DNA of 10,398 nucleotides. Source: Candidatus Fermentibacteraceae bacterium. GTDB lineage: Bacteria; Fermentibacterota; Fermentibacteria; Fermentibacterales; JCC-6. Positions 1 through 8,008 of this stretch are shown in pieces. The stretch covers positions 1 through 10,398 of the forward strand of contig JAOZQW010000059.1 of assembly GCA_029932015.1 (NCBI GenBank), in the 5' to 3' direction. How positions within the stretch are numbered: position 1 is the first letter of the stretch; every line of letters begins with the position of its first letter. Below the pieces are notes generated by a model, which saw only the letters and a program-made list of their open reading frames with translations, made no database searches and was not told the DNA's origin. The position numbers and the translations under genes are program-made.

Positions 1-1
1 G

Positions 2-3000
2 GCCAGCTTCTACCCCAGGGTTACCCGTAACCTGAAGGCGGCGCTGAAGAGCAGGTCCAAGGCGATAGAGCTCATGCTGAAGTCATTTGCTCACGACATA
101 GTTGACAGTGAGACCGGTGAACTTATCGCCAGATGCGATGAGCCGGTTGAGAGCATTGAGAAGATCGAGATGCTCGTTGAGCGTGGCATCGAGGAAGTTG
201 ACTTCCTTGCTCCGAGGATGGAGACCAACGATTTCGACGGCATCAGGAAGACCCTGAGCAAAGAGGCCTCCAGCCTCGGCGCTGGTCTGGAGAAGAACGA
301 GGATTCCGCAACAATGTGGATATACGAGGCGCTCAGGGGGACGGAAGCTCCCAACCTCGATCATGCCAGGAGTTACCTCAGGTCGATGTTCTTCGATTCC
401 AAGCGCTACAGTCTGAGCGATGTCGGCAGATACAAACTGAACGAGAGGCTGAACATCTCCACATCGATGGAGAAACTCACTCTCACCGTTCCCGATCTTG
501 TTGCTATCGTCGAGAGCCTTATCATGCTCAGAGAAGGACGCAACACATCGGATGACATCGATCATCTCGGCAACCGCCGAGTTAGAACCGTCGGAGAACT
601 GCTGGGGCAGGAATTTTCCAAGGGTCTCAGCAGGATGGCCAGGACCATCAGAGATCGCATGGGGCATCAGGATCGTGAGAAGCTCACGCCGCACGACCTT
701 GTGAACTCCAGGACGCTCTCCAGTGTTATCAATACATTCTTCGGGTCAAGCCAGCTCTCTCAGTTCATGGAGCAGACTAACCCGCTTGCTGAACTCACAC
801 ATAAGAGAAGGACCAGTGCTCTCGGTCAAGGCGGCCTCACGAGAGAGAGGGCTGGATTCGACGTAAGGGATGTTCATCACACTCACTATGGACGCATGTG
901 TCCTGTGGAGACCCCGGAGGGGCCTAACATCGGTCTCATCACCACTCTGGCCATCTTCGCAACCATCAACAGATTCGGCTTCCTCGAGACTCCGTACAGA
1001 CGGGTCATTGACGGCAGGGTAACCGACGAGGTCGTTTATCTCTCGGCTGATCGCGAGGATAGAACAACGATAGCTGAAGCCGATGCCCCCATTGATGAGA
1101 AGGGATACCTCAGCGGCAAGCTAGTAAGGACCTGCCGTGCAGGGACTTTTCCGATGGTTCCGCCCGATGAGGTTGAATTTATCGATGTCAGTCCCAGACA
1201 GCTGGTCGGCATCTCCGCTTCTCTTATACCTTTCCTCGAGCATGATGATGCAAACAGAGCCCTGATGGGCTCCAATATGCAGCGCCAGGCTGTACCTCTT
1301 CTCCGGCCGCATGCCCCGGTTGTGGGCACCGGAATGGAGAGAAGGGCCGCACTTGATTCGGGGACCCTCGTCGTTGCCCGAAGGGATGGGGAAGTTGCAG
1401 ATGTTGATGGTGAGCACATCATCATTCGAGCGGAATGTGATGCCCACGATTTCAACCGGTTTGACACCTACCATCTTAAGAAATTCCGGAGAACCAACCA
1501 GGACACCTGTTTCAATCAGCGTCCACTGGTAAAAACCGGTGATGTGGTCAGGAAAGGCGATGTCCTCGCAGATGGAATGGCCACCGAGAACGGCAGACTC
1601 GCCCTCGGCGTGAACGCCATTGTTGCATTCCTCCCCTGGAACGGCTTCAACTTCGAGGATGCCATTGTCGTCAGCGAGAGACTGATCCGGAACGACTCAT
1701 TCACTTCCGTGCATGTTGTCGAGCTGGAAACGCAGTTCCGGGAGACCAAGCTTGGTCCCGAGGAACTGACGAGGGAACTGCCCAGCGTCGACAATCCTGA
1801 GGAAATAGAGAACCTGGACGACGACGGTATCATCAAGGTCGGGTCCAGGATATGTGAGCGCGATATCCTTGTCGGTAAGATCACGCCCAAGGGCGAGCAG
1901 GATCTCTCCCCCTCGGAGAGGCTCATCCGGGCGATCTTCGGCCAGAAGGCCGGAGATGTTAAGGATGCATCCCTCAGGGCTCCCACCGGCATGGATGGTG
2001 TTGTGATCGATGTCAAGGTGTTTTCCCGCCGCGACAGGTCCGAGAGGACACGGCAGGAGATAGATGAGAAAATCGACCGTCTCCGTGCCGAGAGCACTGA
2101 CAATGAGCAGAGGATAATCAAGGAGAGAGACGATTTCCTCCGAGGTCTGCTCAAGGGCAAGAAAGCCGTCAGCATGGTCGACCGAATGACCGGCGAGGTC
2201 ATGGTCCCTTCAGGAAGGAATCTCACGGCTACTTTCCTGAAAAGGGTTGATTTCACAGATATCGATCTCAGTCAGCAGCTCGTCGAGGATCTTTCCGCAG
2301 ACGACGATGCCAGACAGGTTCTGAAGAACGCCGCATCAGAACTCCGCCGGATCACGAGCACGCTCGAAGTGGAGGAGGAGAAACTCCTCAGAGGGGACGA
2401 TCTTCCGCCTGGCGTCATAAAGACCGTGAAGGTTTATGTGGCAAAGCGCCGCAAGCTCGAGGTCGGCGACAAGATGGCCGGAAGGCACGGGAACAAGGGA
2501 GTCGTCAGTATCATTGTCCCCGAGGAGGACATGCCCTACCTTCCAGACGGCACACCGGTCGACATCTGCCTTAACCCGCTTGGTGTTCCCAGTAGAATGA
2601 ACGTTGGTCAGATAATGGAATTGACACTTGGCTGGGCAGCGAAGAACATGGGCTACGATGTAGTTACTCCAGTCTTCGACTCAGCCAAGAACGAACAGAT
2701 ATCAGAGGCACTTGTCGAAGCAGGGCTTGATGCCGACGGCAAGACAGTGCTTTTCAATGGCCGGACGGGAGAACCGCTGGACCAGCGGGTAACCGTCGGC
2801 TGCATGTACATGATGAAGCTGGCCCATCAGGTGGAAGACAAGCTCCATGCCAGGGCTACCGGCCCTTACGCAATGGTCACCCAGCAGCCCCTCGGGGGCA
2901 AGGCCCAGAACGGTGGGCAGAGGCTTGGTGAGATGGAGGTCTGGGCTCTCGAAGCGTATGGAGCCGCACATTGCCTGAGGGAGATGCTCACCATCAAATC

Positions 3001-3160
3001 CGATGATGTGGACGGACGGGCAAGAGCCTACAGCGCCATGGTCAATGGTGATAACATCCCGCAATCGCTCACGCCTGAGTCGTTTAATGTTCTCCAGAAT
3101 GAGATGAGGAGTCTTGCGCTTGACGTAGAACTTCTCCCTGATCTGGATGAGGAGGTGTAG
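2..3160 (+). CDS. rpoB: RNA polymerase beta subunit, 5'-truncated by the window edge
   Basis: Beta subunit of DNA-dependent RNA polymerase, which with beta' forms the active-site cleft and binds rifamycins. The frame is open from base 2, so the first ATG at 74 is an internal Met. 1052 residues are visible. Alignment by eye of the rifampicin region to E. coli puts the left edge near E. coli residue 250, so roughly 250 residues are missing. Landmarks by window residue: remainder of the lobe (1-240), rifampicin-resistance region 248-274 (nt 743-823), T-P-E-G-P-N-I-G-L-I from 304, N-F-E-D-A with acidic E552/D553, G-D-K-M-A-G-R-H-G-N-K-G with K824 and K832 (E. coli K1065/K1073), then the C-terminal clamp segment ending in an acidic tail. 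Non-consensus residues occur at E. coli D516 (Glu), I530 (Thr) and P535 (Gln), and in the usual G-K-A-Q-F-G-G motif (Asn for Phe). Stop is TAG. rpoC begins two bases later, so the two are co-transcribed and probably translationally coupled. Confidence 0.98.
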   Translation, partial: ASFYPRVTRNLKAALKSRSKAIELMLKSFAHDIVDSETGELIARCDEPVESIEKIEMLVERGIEEVDFLAPRMETNDFDGIRKTLSKEASSLGAGLEKNEDSATMWIYEALRGTEAPNLDHARSYLRSMFFDSKRYSLSDVGRYKLNERLNISTSMEKLTLTVPDLVAIVESLIMLREGRNTSDDIDHLGNRRVRTVGELLGQEFSKGLSRMARTIRDRMGHQDREKLTPHDLVNSRTLSSVINTFFGSSQLSQFMEQTNPLAELTHKRRTSALGQGGLTRERAGFDVRDVHHTHYGRMCPVETPEGPNIGLITTLAIFATINRFGFLETPYRRVIDGRVTDEVVYLSADREDRTTIAEADAPIDEKGYLSGKLVRTCRAGTFPMVPPDEVEFIDVSPRQLVGISASLIPFLEHDDANRALMGSNMQRQAVPLLRPHAPVVGTGMERRAALDSGTLVVARRDGEVADVDGEHIIIRAECDAHDFNRFDTYHLKKFRRTNQDTCFNQRPLVKTGDVVRKGDVLADGMATENGRLALGVNAIVAFLPWNGFNFEDAIVVSERLIRNDSFTSVHVVELETQFRETKLGPEELTRELPSVDNPEEIENLDDDGIIKVGSRICERDILVGKITPKGEQDLSPSERLIRAIFGQKAGDVKDASLRAPTGMDGVVIDVKVFSRRDRSERTRQEIDEKIDRLRAESTDNEQRIIKERDDFLRGLLKGKKAVSMVDRMTGEVMVPSGRNLTATFLKRVDFTDIDLSQQLVEDLSADDDARQVLKNAASELRRITSTLEVEEEKLLRGDDLPPGVIKTVKVYVAKRRKLEVGDKMAGRHGNKGVVSIIVPEEDMPYLPDGTPVDICLNPLGVPSRMNVGQIMELTLGWAAKNMGYDVVTPVFDSAKNEQISEALVEAGLDADGKTVLFNGRTGEPLDQRVTVGCMYMMKLAHQVEDKLHARATGPYAMVTQQPLGGKAQNGGQRLGEMEVWALEAYGAAHCLREMLTIKSDDVDGRARAYSAMVNGDNIPQSLTPESFNVLQNEMRSLALDVELLPDLDEEV
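3150..3157 (+). promoter_or_regulatory. Ribosome binding site of rpoC, inside the end of rpoB
   Basis: AGGAGGTG is a full complement to the usual 16S rRNA 3' end. It lies within the last three sense codons of rpoB, five bases before the rpoC ATG at 3163. This fixes the rpoC start. It lets a ribosome finishing rpoB re-engage directly, which would help keep beta and beta' in balance. It may also contribute to the Glu-Glu-Val ending of beta. Confidence 0.9.
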
Positions 3161-3162
3161 AG

Positions 3163-6100
3163 ATGCTCGAGAACATATCCCGCAGGGACGCGAGGGTGAT
3201 GCTCTCGGACTTCAGAGGCATGAAGATAAGCCTTGCCTCCCCCGAGACAATCAGAAAGTGGTCGCACGGCGAGGTTACACAGGCCGAGACCATTAACTAC
3301 AGAAGCTACAAGCCTGAGCCCGAGGGGCTCTTCTGCGAGCGCATATTCGGCCCCGTCAGGGACTGGGAGTGCAGCTGCGGCAAGTACAAGAGGATAAGGA
3401 ACAAGGGCATCGTCTGTGATCGATGCGGAGTCGAGGTCACCCATTCGAGGGTCAGACGAGAGCGGATGGGGCATATCGACCTTGCCGTCCCCGTCGTCCA
3501 CATCTGGTACTTCAAGTCCAGGAAGATATCCAAGCTTCTCAATATCACCAACTTGAAGCTCGAACGCGTTATCTACTACGAGTCCTATATTGTCACTCGC
3601 TCCGATCATCCCGACCTCAAGGTTGGGACAATACTGACCGATGAGGAGTGCAGGCAGGCGCGCAAGGAGTTCGGGGATGTATTCAAGGTCGGGATGGGCG
3701 CTGACGCCATCTTCAAGATGCTCGAGGACCTCGACCTGGTCGAGATATCCGCAGAGCTGCGGACCTCCATTGCCAACGAGACCACCTTCTCACGCCGGAA
3801 GAAGAACATCAAGAGGCTCAAGGTCGTCGAGGCTTTCAGACTCTCCCAGGAGGATAATCGTCCGGAATGGATGATACTCGGTATCCTGCCTGTTCTGCCG
3901 CCGGACCTGAGACCTCTTGTCCCCCTTGATGGCGGAAGGTTCGCTTCGAGCGACCTAAATGATCTCTACCGAAGGGTCATCAACAGGAACAACCGGCTCA
4001 AGAGACTCCTTGATCTCCAGGCACCTGATGTAATTCTCAGGAACGAGAAGAGGATGCTGCAGGAAGCGGTTGATGCCGTTCTTGACAACAGCTCCAGGCG
4101 CAAGCCCGTCAAGGGTGCCGGGATGAGACCACTGCGCTCACTTTCCGACCTTCTCAAGGGTAAACGCGGCAGGTTCCGTCAGAACCTTCTCGGCAAGAGA
4201 GTTGACTATTCAGGGCGAAGCGTCATTGTTGTCGGACCCTCGCTGGGATTCCACCAGTGCGGTCTGCCCAAAACGATGGCTCTTGAGCTGTTCAAACCGT
4301 TCATTGTCGCGAGGATCTGCGAGATGCTCGATGAGAGCGTGAAGAAGGCTACCAAGAGGTGGGAGGATGCTGAAGACATAGTCTGGCCGGTCCTTGAAGA
4401 GGTCATTCAGAATCATCCTGTCCTGCTGAACAGAGCGCCCACTCTCCACCGACTCGGCATACAGGCATTCGAACCCGTGCTGGTCGAAGGTAAGGCCATC
4501 CAGCTTCACCCCCTTGCCTGCGCAGCCTTCAACGCTGACTTCGACGGAGACCAGATGGCGGTGCATGTTCCCCTTTCCGCCGAGGCGCAGGTCGAAGCCA
4601 GGATACTCATGCTCGGGTCGAAGAACATTCTCAGACCAGCCAGCGGCGAGCCCGTGGCTGCTCCGAGCCATGACATGGTCATCGGAACCTACTATCTGAC
4701 AAAACCTATGCCTGGAGCCAGGGGAGAGGGCATGATGTTCGCCTCCATGGATGAGGTGCGGGGAGCCTACGACGCAGGCAGGGTTGACCTTCATGCGAAG
4801 ATCAAGATCCGCGGCATCAACCAGATAACCGAGTTCAACGGTGATAGTCAGAGGACACCACCCTTCTGGAAAGACTACACCACGGTTGGACAGGTCATCT
4901 TCAATGAAATAGTCCCTGAGGGCATGGGCTACATTATGGCTAACAACCATATCCCTCATGAAGACATCTTCAGTAAAAAGGGCCTGACCTCGATGGTAGG
5001 TCGCTGCTTCAACGAACTCGGCGCCGTTCAGACCGCGATACTGCTGGACAAGCTCAAAGACCTCGGCTTCAAGTATTCCACGCTTTCCGGACTGACGGTT
5101 GGTATGGATGACATGCTCATCCCCACCGAAAAAGCGGTGATAATCAATAAGGCAAGGAACGAGATCAGCGAGATTGAGCTGAGTTCACGTCGGGGAGAGC
5201 TCACCGAAACTGAGCGTTACAACATGGTCATCGACACCTGGGCCAAGGCCACAGAAGAGGTGAAGACCGCCATGATGGAGGGACTGAGCCACGATAACCA
5301 TGGCTTCAATCCCATATTCATGATGGCAAACTCCGGCGCGAGGGGCAGCGTTGACCAGATGAAGCAGCTTGCCGGTATGAGGGGTCTGATGGCCAAACCG
5401 AGAAAGGTCCTCACCGGAGAGCTCGGAGAGACCATCGAGACACCGATCATCTCATCGCTGAAGGAGGGACTCTCGGTTATCGAGTACTCCATCTCTACAC
5501 ACGGTTCCAGAAAAGGTCTGGCTGACACCGCGCTGAAGACTGCCGACGCCGGTTACCTTACAAGGAGACTGGTAGACGTCTGCCAGGATGTCATGATAAC
5601 CACGGAGGACTGCGGCACAATCAGAGGACGGGTCATCACCGCTCTTAAAGAGGGTGAAGAAGTGATCGAACCTCTGAGCGACAGGATACTCGGAAGGGTC
5701 GCGGCAGAGACGATATATGAACCCGGAACAGACGATGCAGTCTGTCAGGCAGGGCAGGAGATCACAGCGGAGCTTGCTGAAGAGATAGACAGATTGGGAG
5801 TTGAGTCGGTCAGGATTCGCAGCGTCCTTGCCTGCGAGGCTCCGAGAGGTCTCTGCGCAAACTGCTACGGGTGGGACCTCTCGAGAAACCGGATGGTCAC
5901 TGTCGGTGAGGCCGTTGGCGTCATCGCTGCACAGAGTATCGGCGAGCCAGGCACACAGCTGACTCTCCGTACGTTCCACACTGGTGGTGTTGCCGGGCGC
6001 GAAACCCGCGAATCCGAGGTAACTGCAAGACATTCCGGTGTGGTAAGTTTCAGGAGCCTCTGCATTGTCAAGAGTACAGACAAGAGCGGTAAACCGATCA

Positions 6101-7938
6101 ACATAAGTACACGGAACACTCAGCTTGATATCCTTGATCCGGCGGGTGAAGTGATCTCGACCTACGACATAGTTGTCGGTTCCATAATGTTCGTCAAGGA
6201 CGGACAGAAGGTCAAGAAGGACGATCCCATCTGTTCGAGTGACCCCTTCATCATCCCGATAGTCGCTGAGCAGTCAGGTAGCATCCACTATGTCGACATA
6301 GAGGAGGATACCACTCTCAAGGAGGAGTTCGACAGCGAGCAGCGCAAGCAGATGGTCATTGTGGAGGACAGAAGCAAGACCCTGCATCCGCACATCTTCA
6401 TCCTTCCTGAGCAGATGGTTGTTCTCAGCGGAAAACCAAGGCGCCGTGAAGAAGAGCTGTTCACGGCTTCTGAGCTGGTCAAGGAAATGAAGGAGGGCGC
6501 CGGAAGGATCGTCTACTCCTATCAGGAGGTCAGTACTTACAGAACAGAGACTCTCATAGAGGACTTCCTCACGCGGCTGGTGGAGAGCGGGAACAAGGTG
6601 CCCGTTGCCTGTGTCGACTGCAGGAAAGCCGGCACCGGCCGATATGTGGCAATGATGAGCGCCGTGCGGGAGATCATCGATTCCTTCGGCACGAAGGCGA
6701 AGAAGCAGGTCAGTGCTCTCACCGAGGTGATATCCGAACTTGAAGCATCAACAAAGCGAAACAACGATGCTCTCGAACTCAGATTTGCTGAAATGCTGGC
6801 GGAGCTCAGCAGGAAAGCTTCATTCATCATCGCCATCGAATCCCTCGACAGAGGGCATCAGGGTACCCAGAATCTTGTGAAGAACATACAGGATATAGTT
6901 ACCGAGAGTTCCATGCTCCTGATTATTGACTTCGTTTCCCGGGGGACCAGGAGTCATATCGCCCAGTCCGGACGGAAGAAGGCTGACAAGGATCCCGTCG
7001 AGAAGTTCATCTCCGACTCGGTGAAGGGGAAGTATCCCATTCCCAGCGGTGCCCACCTGAGGGTGCATGACGGAAGTCTCATCGGTCAGGGAGCACACAT
7101 AGCCAGGATCGAGAGGAAGCTTGGCCAGTCTCGTGACATCACCGGCGGTCTGCCGAGAGTGGACGAGCTCTTTGAGGCCAGGATTCCCAAGGAAGCAGCC
7201 TCCATTGCCGAGATCGACGGGATAGTCGCCCTCAGTCCGATCAAGGCAGGTATCAGAACTGTCACCATCCGTGGAGATCACGGTCAGGAATCGTCGACCA
7301 AGATACAGGCTACAATGCACATCAGGATCCGCGAAGATGACAGGGTCCAGGCAGGTGACAGGCTCACTGAGGGACCTCTTTCTCCTCATGATATCCTGAA
7401 GATCAAGGGTACTGAGGCAGCAGAGAAATACCTTCTGAACGAGATACAGGAAGTCTACAGGCTCCAGGGCGTTAAAATCAACGATAAGCACATCGGTATC
7501 GTGGTCCGGCAGATGCTTGCCAAGGCCAAGATCGATGATCCGGGAGACACGGATTTCCTCGAGGGTTCGCAGATAGAAAGACTCAGTCTCCAGAACGCGA
7601 ATGAGAAGATGATGATGGATGGCCGCAAACCGGCGACCTCCACCGTGCTTCTCCTTGGAATAACCAAGGCATCACTTGCCACTGAAAGCTTCCTGTCCGC
7701 AGCCTCTTTCCAGGAGACCAACAGCGTTCTTGCAGACGCTGCAACGAGCGGGAAGATAGACTACCTGCATGGTCTCAAGGAGAACGTAATCGTAGGCCAT
7801 CTCATTCCGGCAGGAACCGGCGTGAGAAGGTATTCCAACGTTCGTCTTTCACTTCCTGATGGTGAGGAGCTGCCGGAGCAGGGGATCACTACTGAGGCAG
7901 ATATGCTGGACATTGACGAAAGCGATTTTGATGTATAG
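3163..7938 (+). CDS. rpoC: RNA polymerase beta' subunit with an enlarged SI3 insertion
   Basis: Beta' subunit, which carries the catalytic Mg ion, the bridge helix and the trigger loop. 1591 residues; E. coli has 1407 and Bacteroidota about 1430. Domains in order: N-terminal zinc ribbon (C70, C72, C85, C88); clamp coiled coil that binds sigma (about 260-310); catalytic N-A-D-F-D-G-D with D459, D461, D463; bridge helix (about 772-806); second zinc site C817, C891, C898, C901; first trigger-loop helix with Q932, L935, R936, H939; SI3-like insertion from about 946 to 1324; then D-I-T-G-G-L-P-R-V and the standard C-terminal part with V-Y-R-L-Q-G-V-K-I-N-D-K-H. All catalytic residues are present, so the enzyme should be active. 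Two oddities: Ser776 replaces the bridge-helix Phe (E. coli F773), and about 207 residues (1082-1288) interrupt SI3. Leu935 for E. coli Met932 is common in FCB relatives. The start is fixed by the SD at 3150-3157. Stop is TAG. Confidence 0.98.
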   Translation: MLENISRRDARVMLSDFRGMKISLASPETIRKWSHGEVTQAETINYRSYKPEPEGLFCERIFGPVRDWECSCGKYKRIRNKGIVCDRCGVEVTHSRVRRERMGHIDLAVPVVHIWYFKSRKISKLLNITNLKLERVIYYESYIVTRSDHPDLKVGTILTDEECRQARKEFGDVFKVGMGADAIFKMLEDLDLVEISAELRTSIANETTFSRRKKNIKRLKVVEAFRLSQEDNRPEWMILGILPVLPPDLRPLVPLDGGRFASSDLNDLYRRVINRNNRLKRLLDLQAPDVILRNEKRMLQEAVDAVLDNSSRRKPVKGAGMRPLRSLSDLLKGKRGRFRQNLLGKRVDYSGRSVIVVGPSLGFHQCGLPKTMALELFKPFIVARICEMLDESVKKATKRWEDAEDIVWPVLEEVIQNHPVLLNRAPTLHRLGIQAFEPVLVEGKAIQLHPLACAAFNADFDGDQMAVHVPLSAEAQVEARILMLGSKNILRPASGEPVAAPSHDMVIGTYYLTKPMPGARGEGMMFASMDEVRGAYDAGRVDLHAKIKIRGINQITEFNGDSQRTPPFWKDYTTVGQVIFNEIVPEGMGYIMANNHIPHEDIFSKKGLTSMVGRCFNELGAVQTAILLDKLKDLGFKYSTLSGLTVGMDDMLIPTEKAVIINKARNEISEIELSSRRGELTETERYNMVIDTWAKATEEVKTAMMEGLSHDNHGFNPIFMMANSGARGSVDQMKQLAGMRGLMAKPRKVLTGELGETIETPIISSLKEGLSVIEYSISTHGSRKGLADTALKTADAGYLTRRLVDVCQDVMITTEDCGTIRGRVITALKEGEEVIEPLSDRILGRVAAETIYEPGTDDAVCQAGQEITAELAEEIDRLGVESVRIRSVLACEAPRGLCANCYGWDLSRNRMVTVGEAVGVIAAQSIGEPGTQLTLRTFHTGGVAGRETRESEVTARHSGVVSFRSLCIVKSTDKSGKPINISTRNTQLDILDPAGEVISTYDIVVGSIMFVKDGQKVKKDDPICSSDPFIIPIVAEQSGSIHYVDIEEDTTLKEEFDSEQRKQMVIVEDRSKTLHPHIFILPEQMVVLSGKPRRREEELFTASELVKEMKEGAGRIVYSYQEVSTYRTETLIEDFLTRLVESGNKVPVACVDCRKAGTGRYVAMMSAVREIIDSFGTKAKKQVSALTEVISELEASTKRNNDALELRFAEMLAELSRKASFIIAIESLDRGHQGTQNLVKNIQDIVTESSMLLIIDFVSRGTRSHIAQSGRKKADKDPVEKFISDSVKGKYPIPSGAHLRVHDGSLIGQGAHIARIERKLGQSRDITGGLPRVDELFEARIPKEAASIAEIDGIVALSPIKAGIRTVTIRGDHGQESSTKIQATMHIRIREDDRVQAGDRLTEGPLSPHDILKIKGTEAAEKYLLNEIQEVYRLQGVKINDKHIGIVVRQMLAKAKIDDPGDTDFLEGSQIERLSLQNANEKMMMDGRKPATSTVLLLGITKASLATESFLSAASFQETNSVLADAATSGKIDYLHGLKENVIVGHLIPAGTGVRRYSNVRLSLPDGEELPEQGITTEADMLDIDESDFDV
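6406..7026 (+). other. Extra domain inside beta' SI3; degenerate AAA_16/STAND-like ATPase fold (proposed)
   Basis: In-frame segment of rpoC covering residues about 1082-1288. On the left, the sequence through H-P-H-I-F-I-L (1075-1081) matches the SI3 barrel. On the right, Y-P-I-P-S-G-A-H-L-R-V-H-D-G (from 1291) matches the E. coli part reading F-L-P-G-K-A-I-V-Q-L-E-D-G. E. coli has only about 20 residues between these points. The order of elements resembles AAA_16/COG3899 ATPases: an R-R-E-E-E-L entry (1094-1099), a hydrophobic strand (R1115-Y1120), a P-loop position, helix T1130-E1141, strand V1146-C1153, a helix near 1161-1174, a long helical stretch (1180-1218), a Walker-B-like strand F1221-E1226 followed by S-L-D-R-G-H-Q-G-T, a helix, and a last strand M1251-D1256. 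The P-loop Gly, Lys and Thr are absent (E1122, T1125, R1127, T1128, E1129 sit there), and the Walker B Asp-Asp is Glu-Ser. It should therefore not hydrolyse ATP. A Lys-rich linker (1270-1290) returns to the barrel. The insertion is seen directly. The family assignment is my inference from pattern alone. Confidence 0.5.
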
Positions 7939-7948
7939 AGTTACAACC

Positions 7949-7971
7949 CTTGCGCTTTGAAATAGTGCAGG
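7949..7971 (+). promoter_or_regulatory. Weak hairpin in the 70-base rpoC-rpsL gap
   Basis: 7949-7956 can pair with 7964-7971 (eight pairs, two of them G-U) around a seven-base loop. No T run follows, so it does not look like an intrinsic terminator. I see no convincing -35/-10 pair in 7939-8008, so rpsL is probably reached by readthrough from rpoC. The hairpin may be chance; a processing site or protein-binding site is possible. Confidence 0.2.
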
Positions 7972-7997
7972 TGTTGAAACCGACCTGAGGACTCTGA

Positions 7998-8003
7998 AAG
8001 GAG
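7998..8003 (+). promoter_or_regulatory. Ribosome binding site that decides the TTG start of rpsL
   Basis: AAGGAG ends five bases before TTG at 8009. Upstream in the same frame there is a TGA at 7958, and no ATG or GTG between it and 8009, so this SD and TTG define the start. Confidence 0.85.
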
Positions 8004-8008
8004 CGGAT

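Noticed and set aside
1516..2256. Antisense open frame of 246 codons opposite rpoB
   Set aside because: Low-complexity Ser/Arg/Leu-rich product typical of a reverse-strand shadow; rpoB here is clearly coding.
74..3160. ATG at 74 as the start of rpoB
   Set aside because: The frame is open to the left edge with beta-like residues upstream, and the protein at this point already matches about residue 270 of E. coli beta.
4210..4959. Antisense open frame of 249 codons opposite the rpoC catalytic region
   Set aside because: It overlaps the most conserved part of rpoC, has no recognisable motifs, and is explained by the codon bias of the sense gene.
5941..6000. Trigger-loop Leu935 in place of E. 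coli Met932
   Set aside because: Leu at this place is usual in Bacteroidota-type enzymes, so it is not odd by itself.
6406..7026. The SI3 block as an intein or a mobile element
   Set aside because: No Cys/Ser splice-junction residues, no HNH or LAGLIDADG motifs, and no terminal repeats. The composition matches the rest of rpoC.
7939..8008. A promoter for the str operon in the rpoC-rpsL gap
   Set aside because: TTG-like hexamers occur, but I find no properly spaced -10 element.
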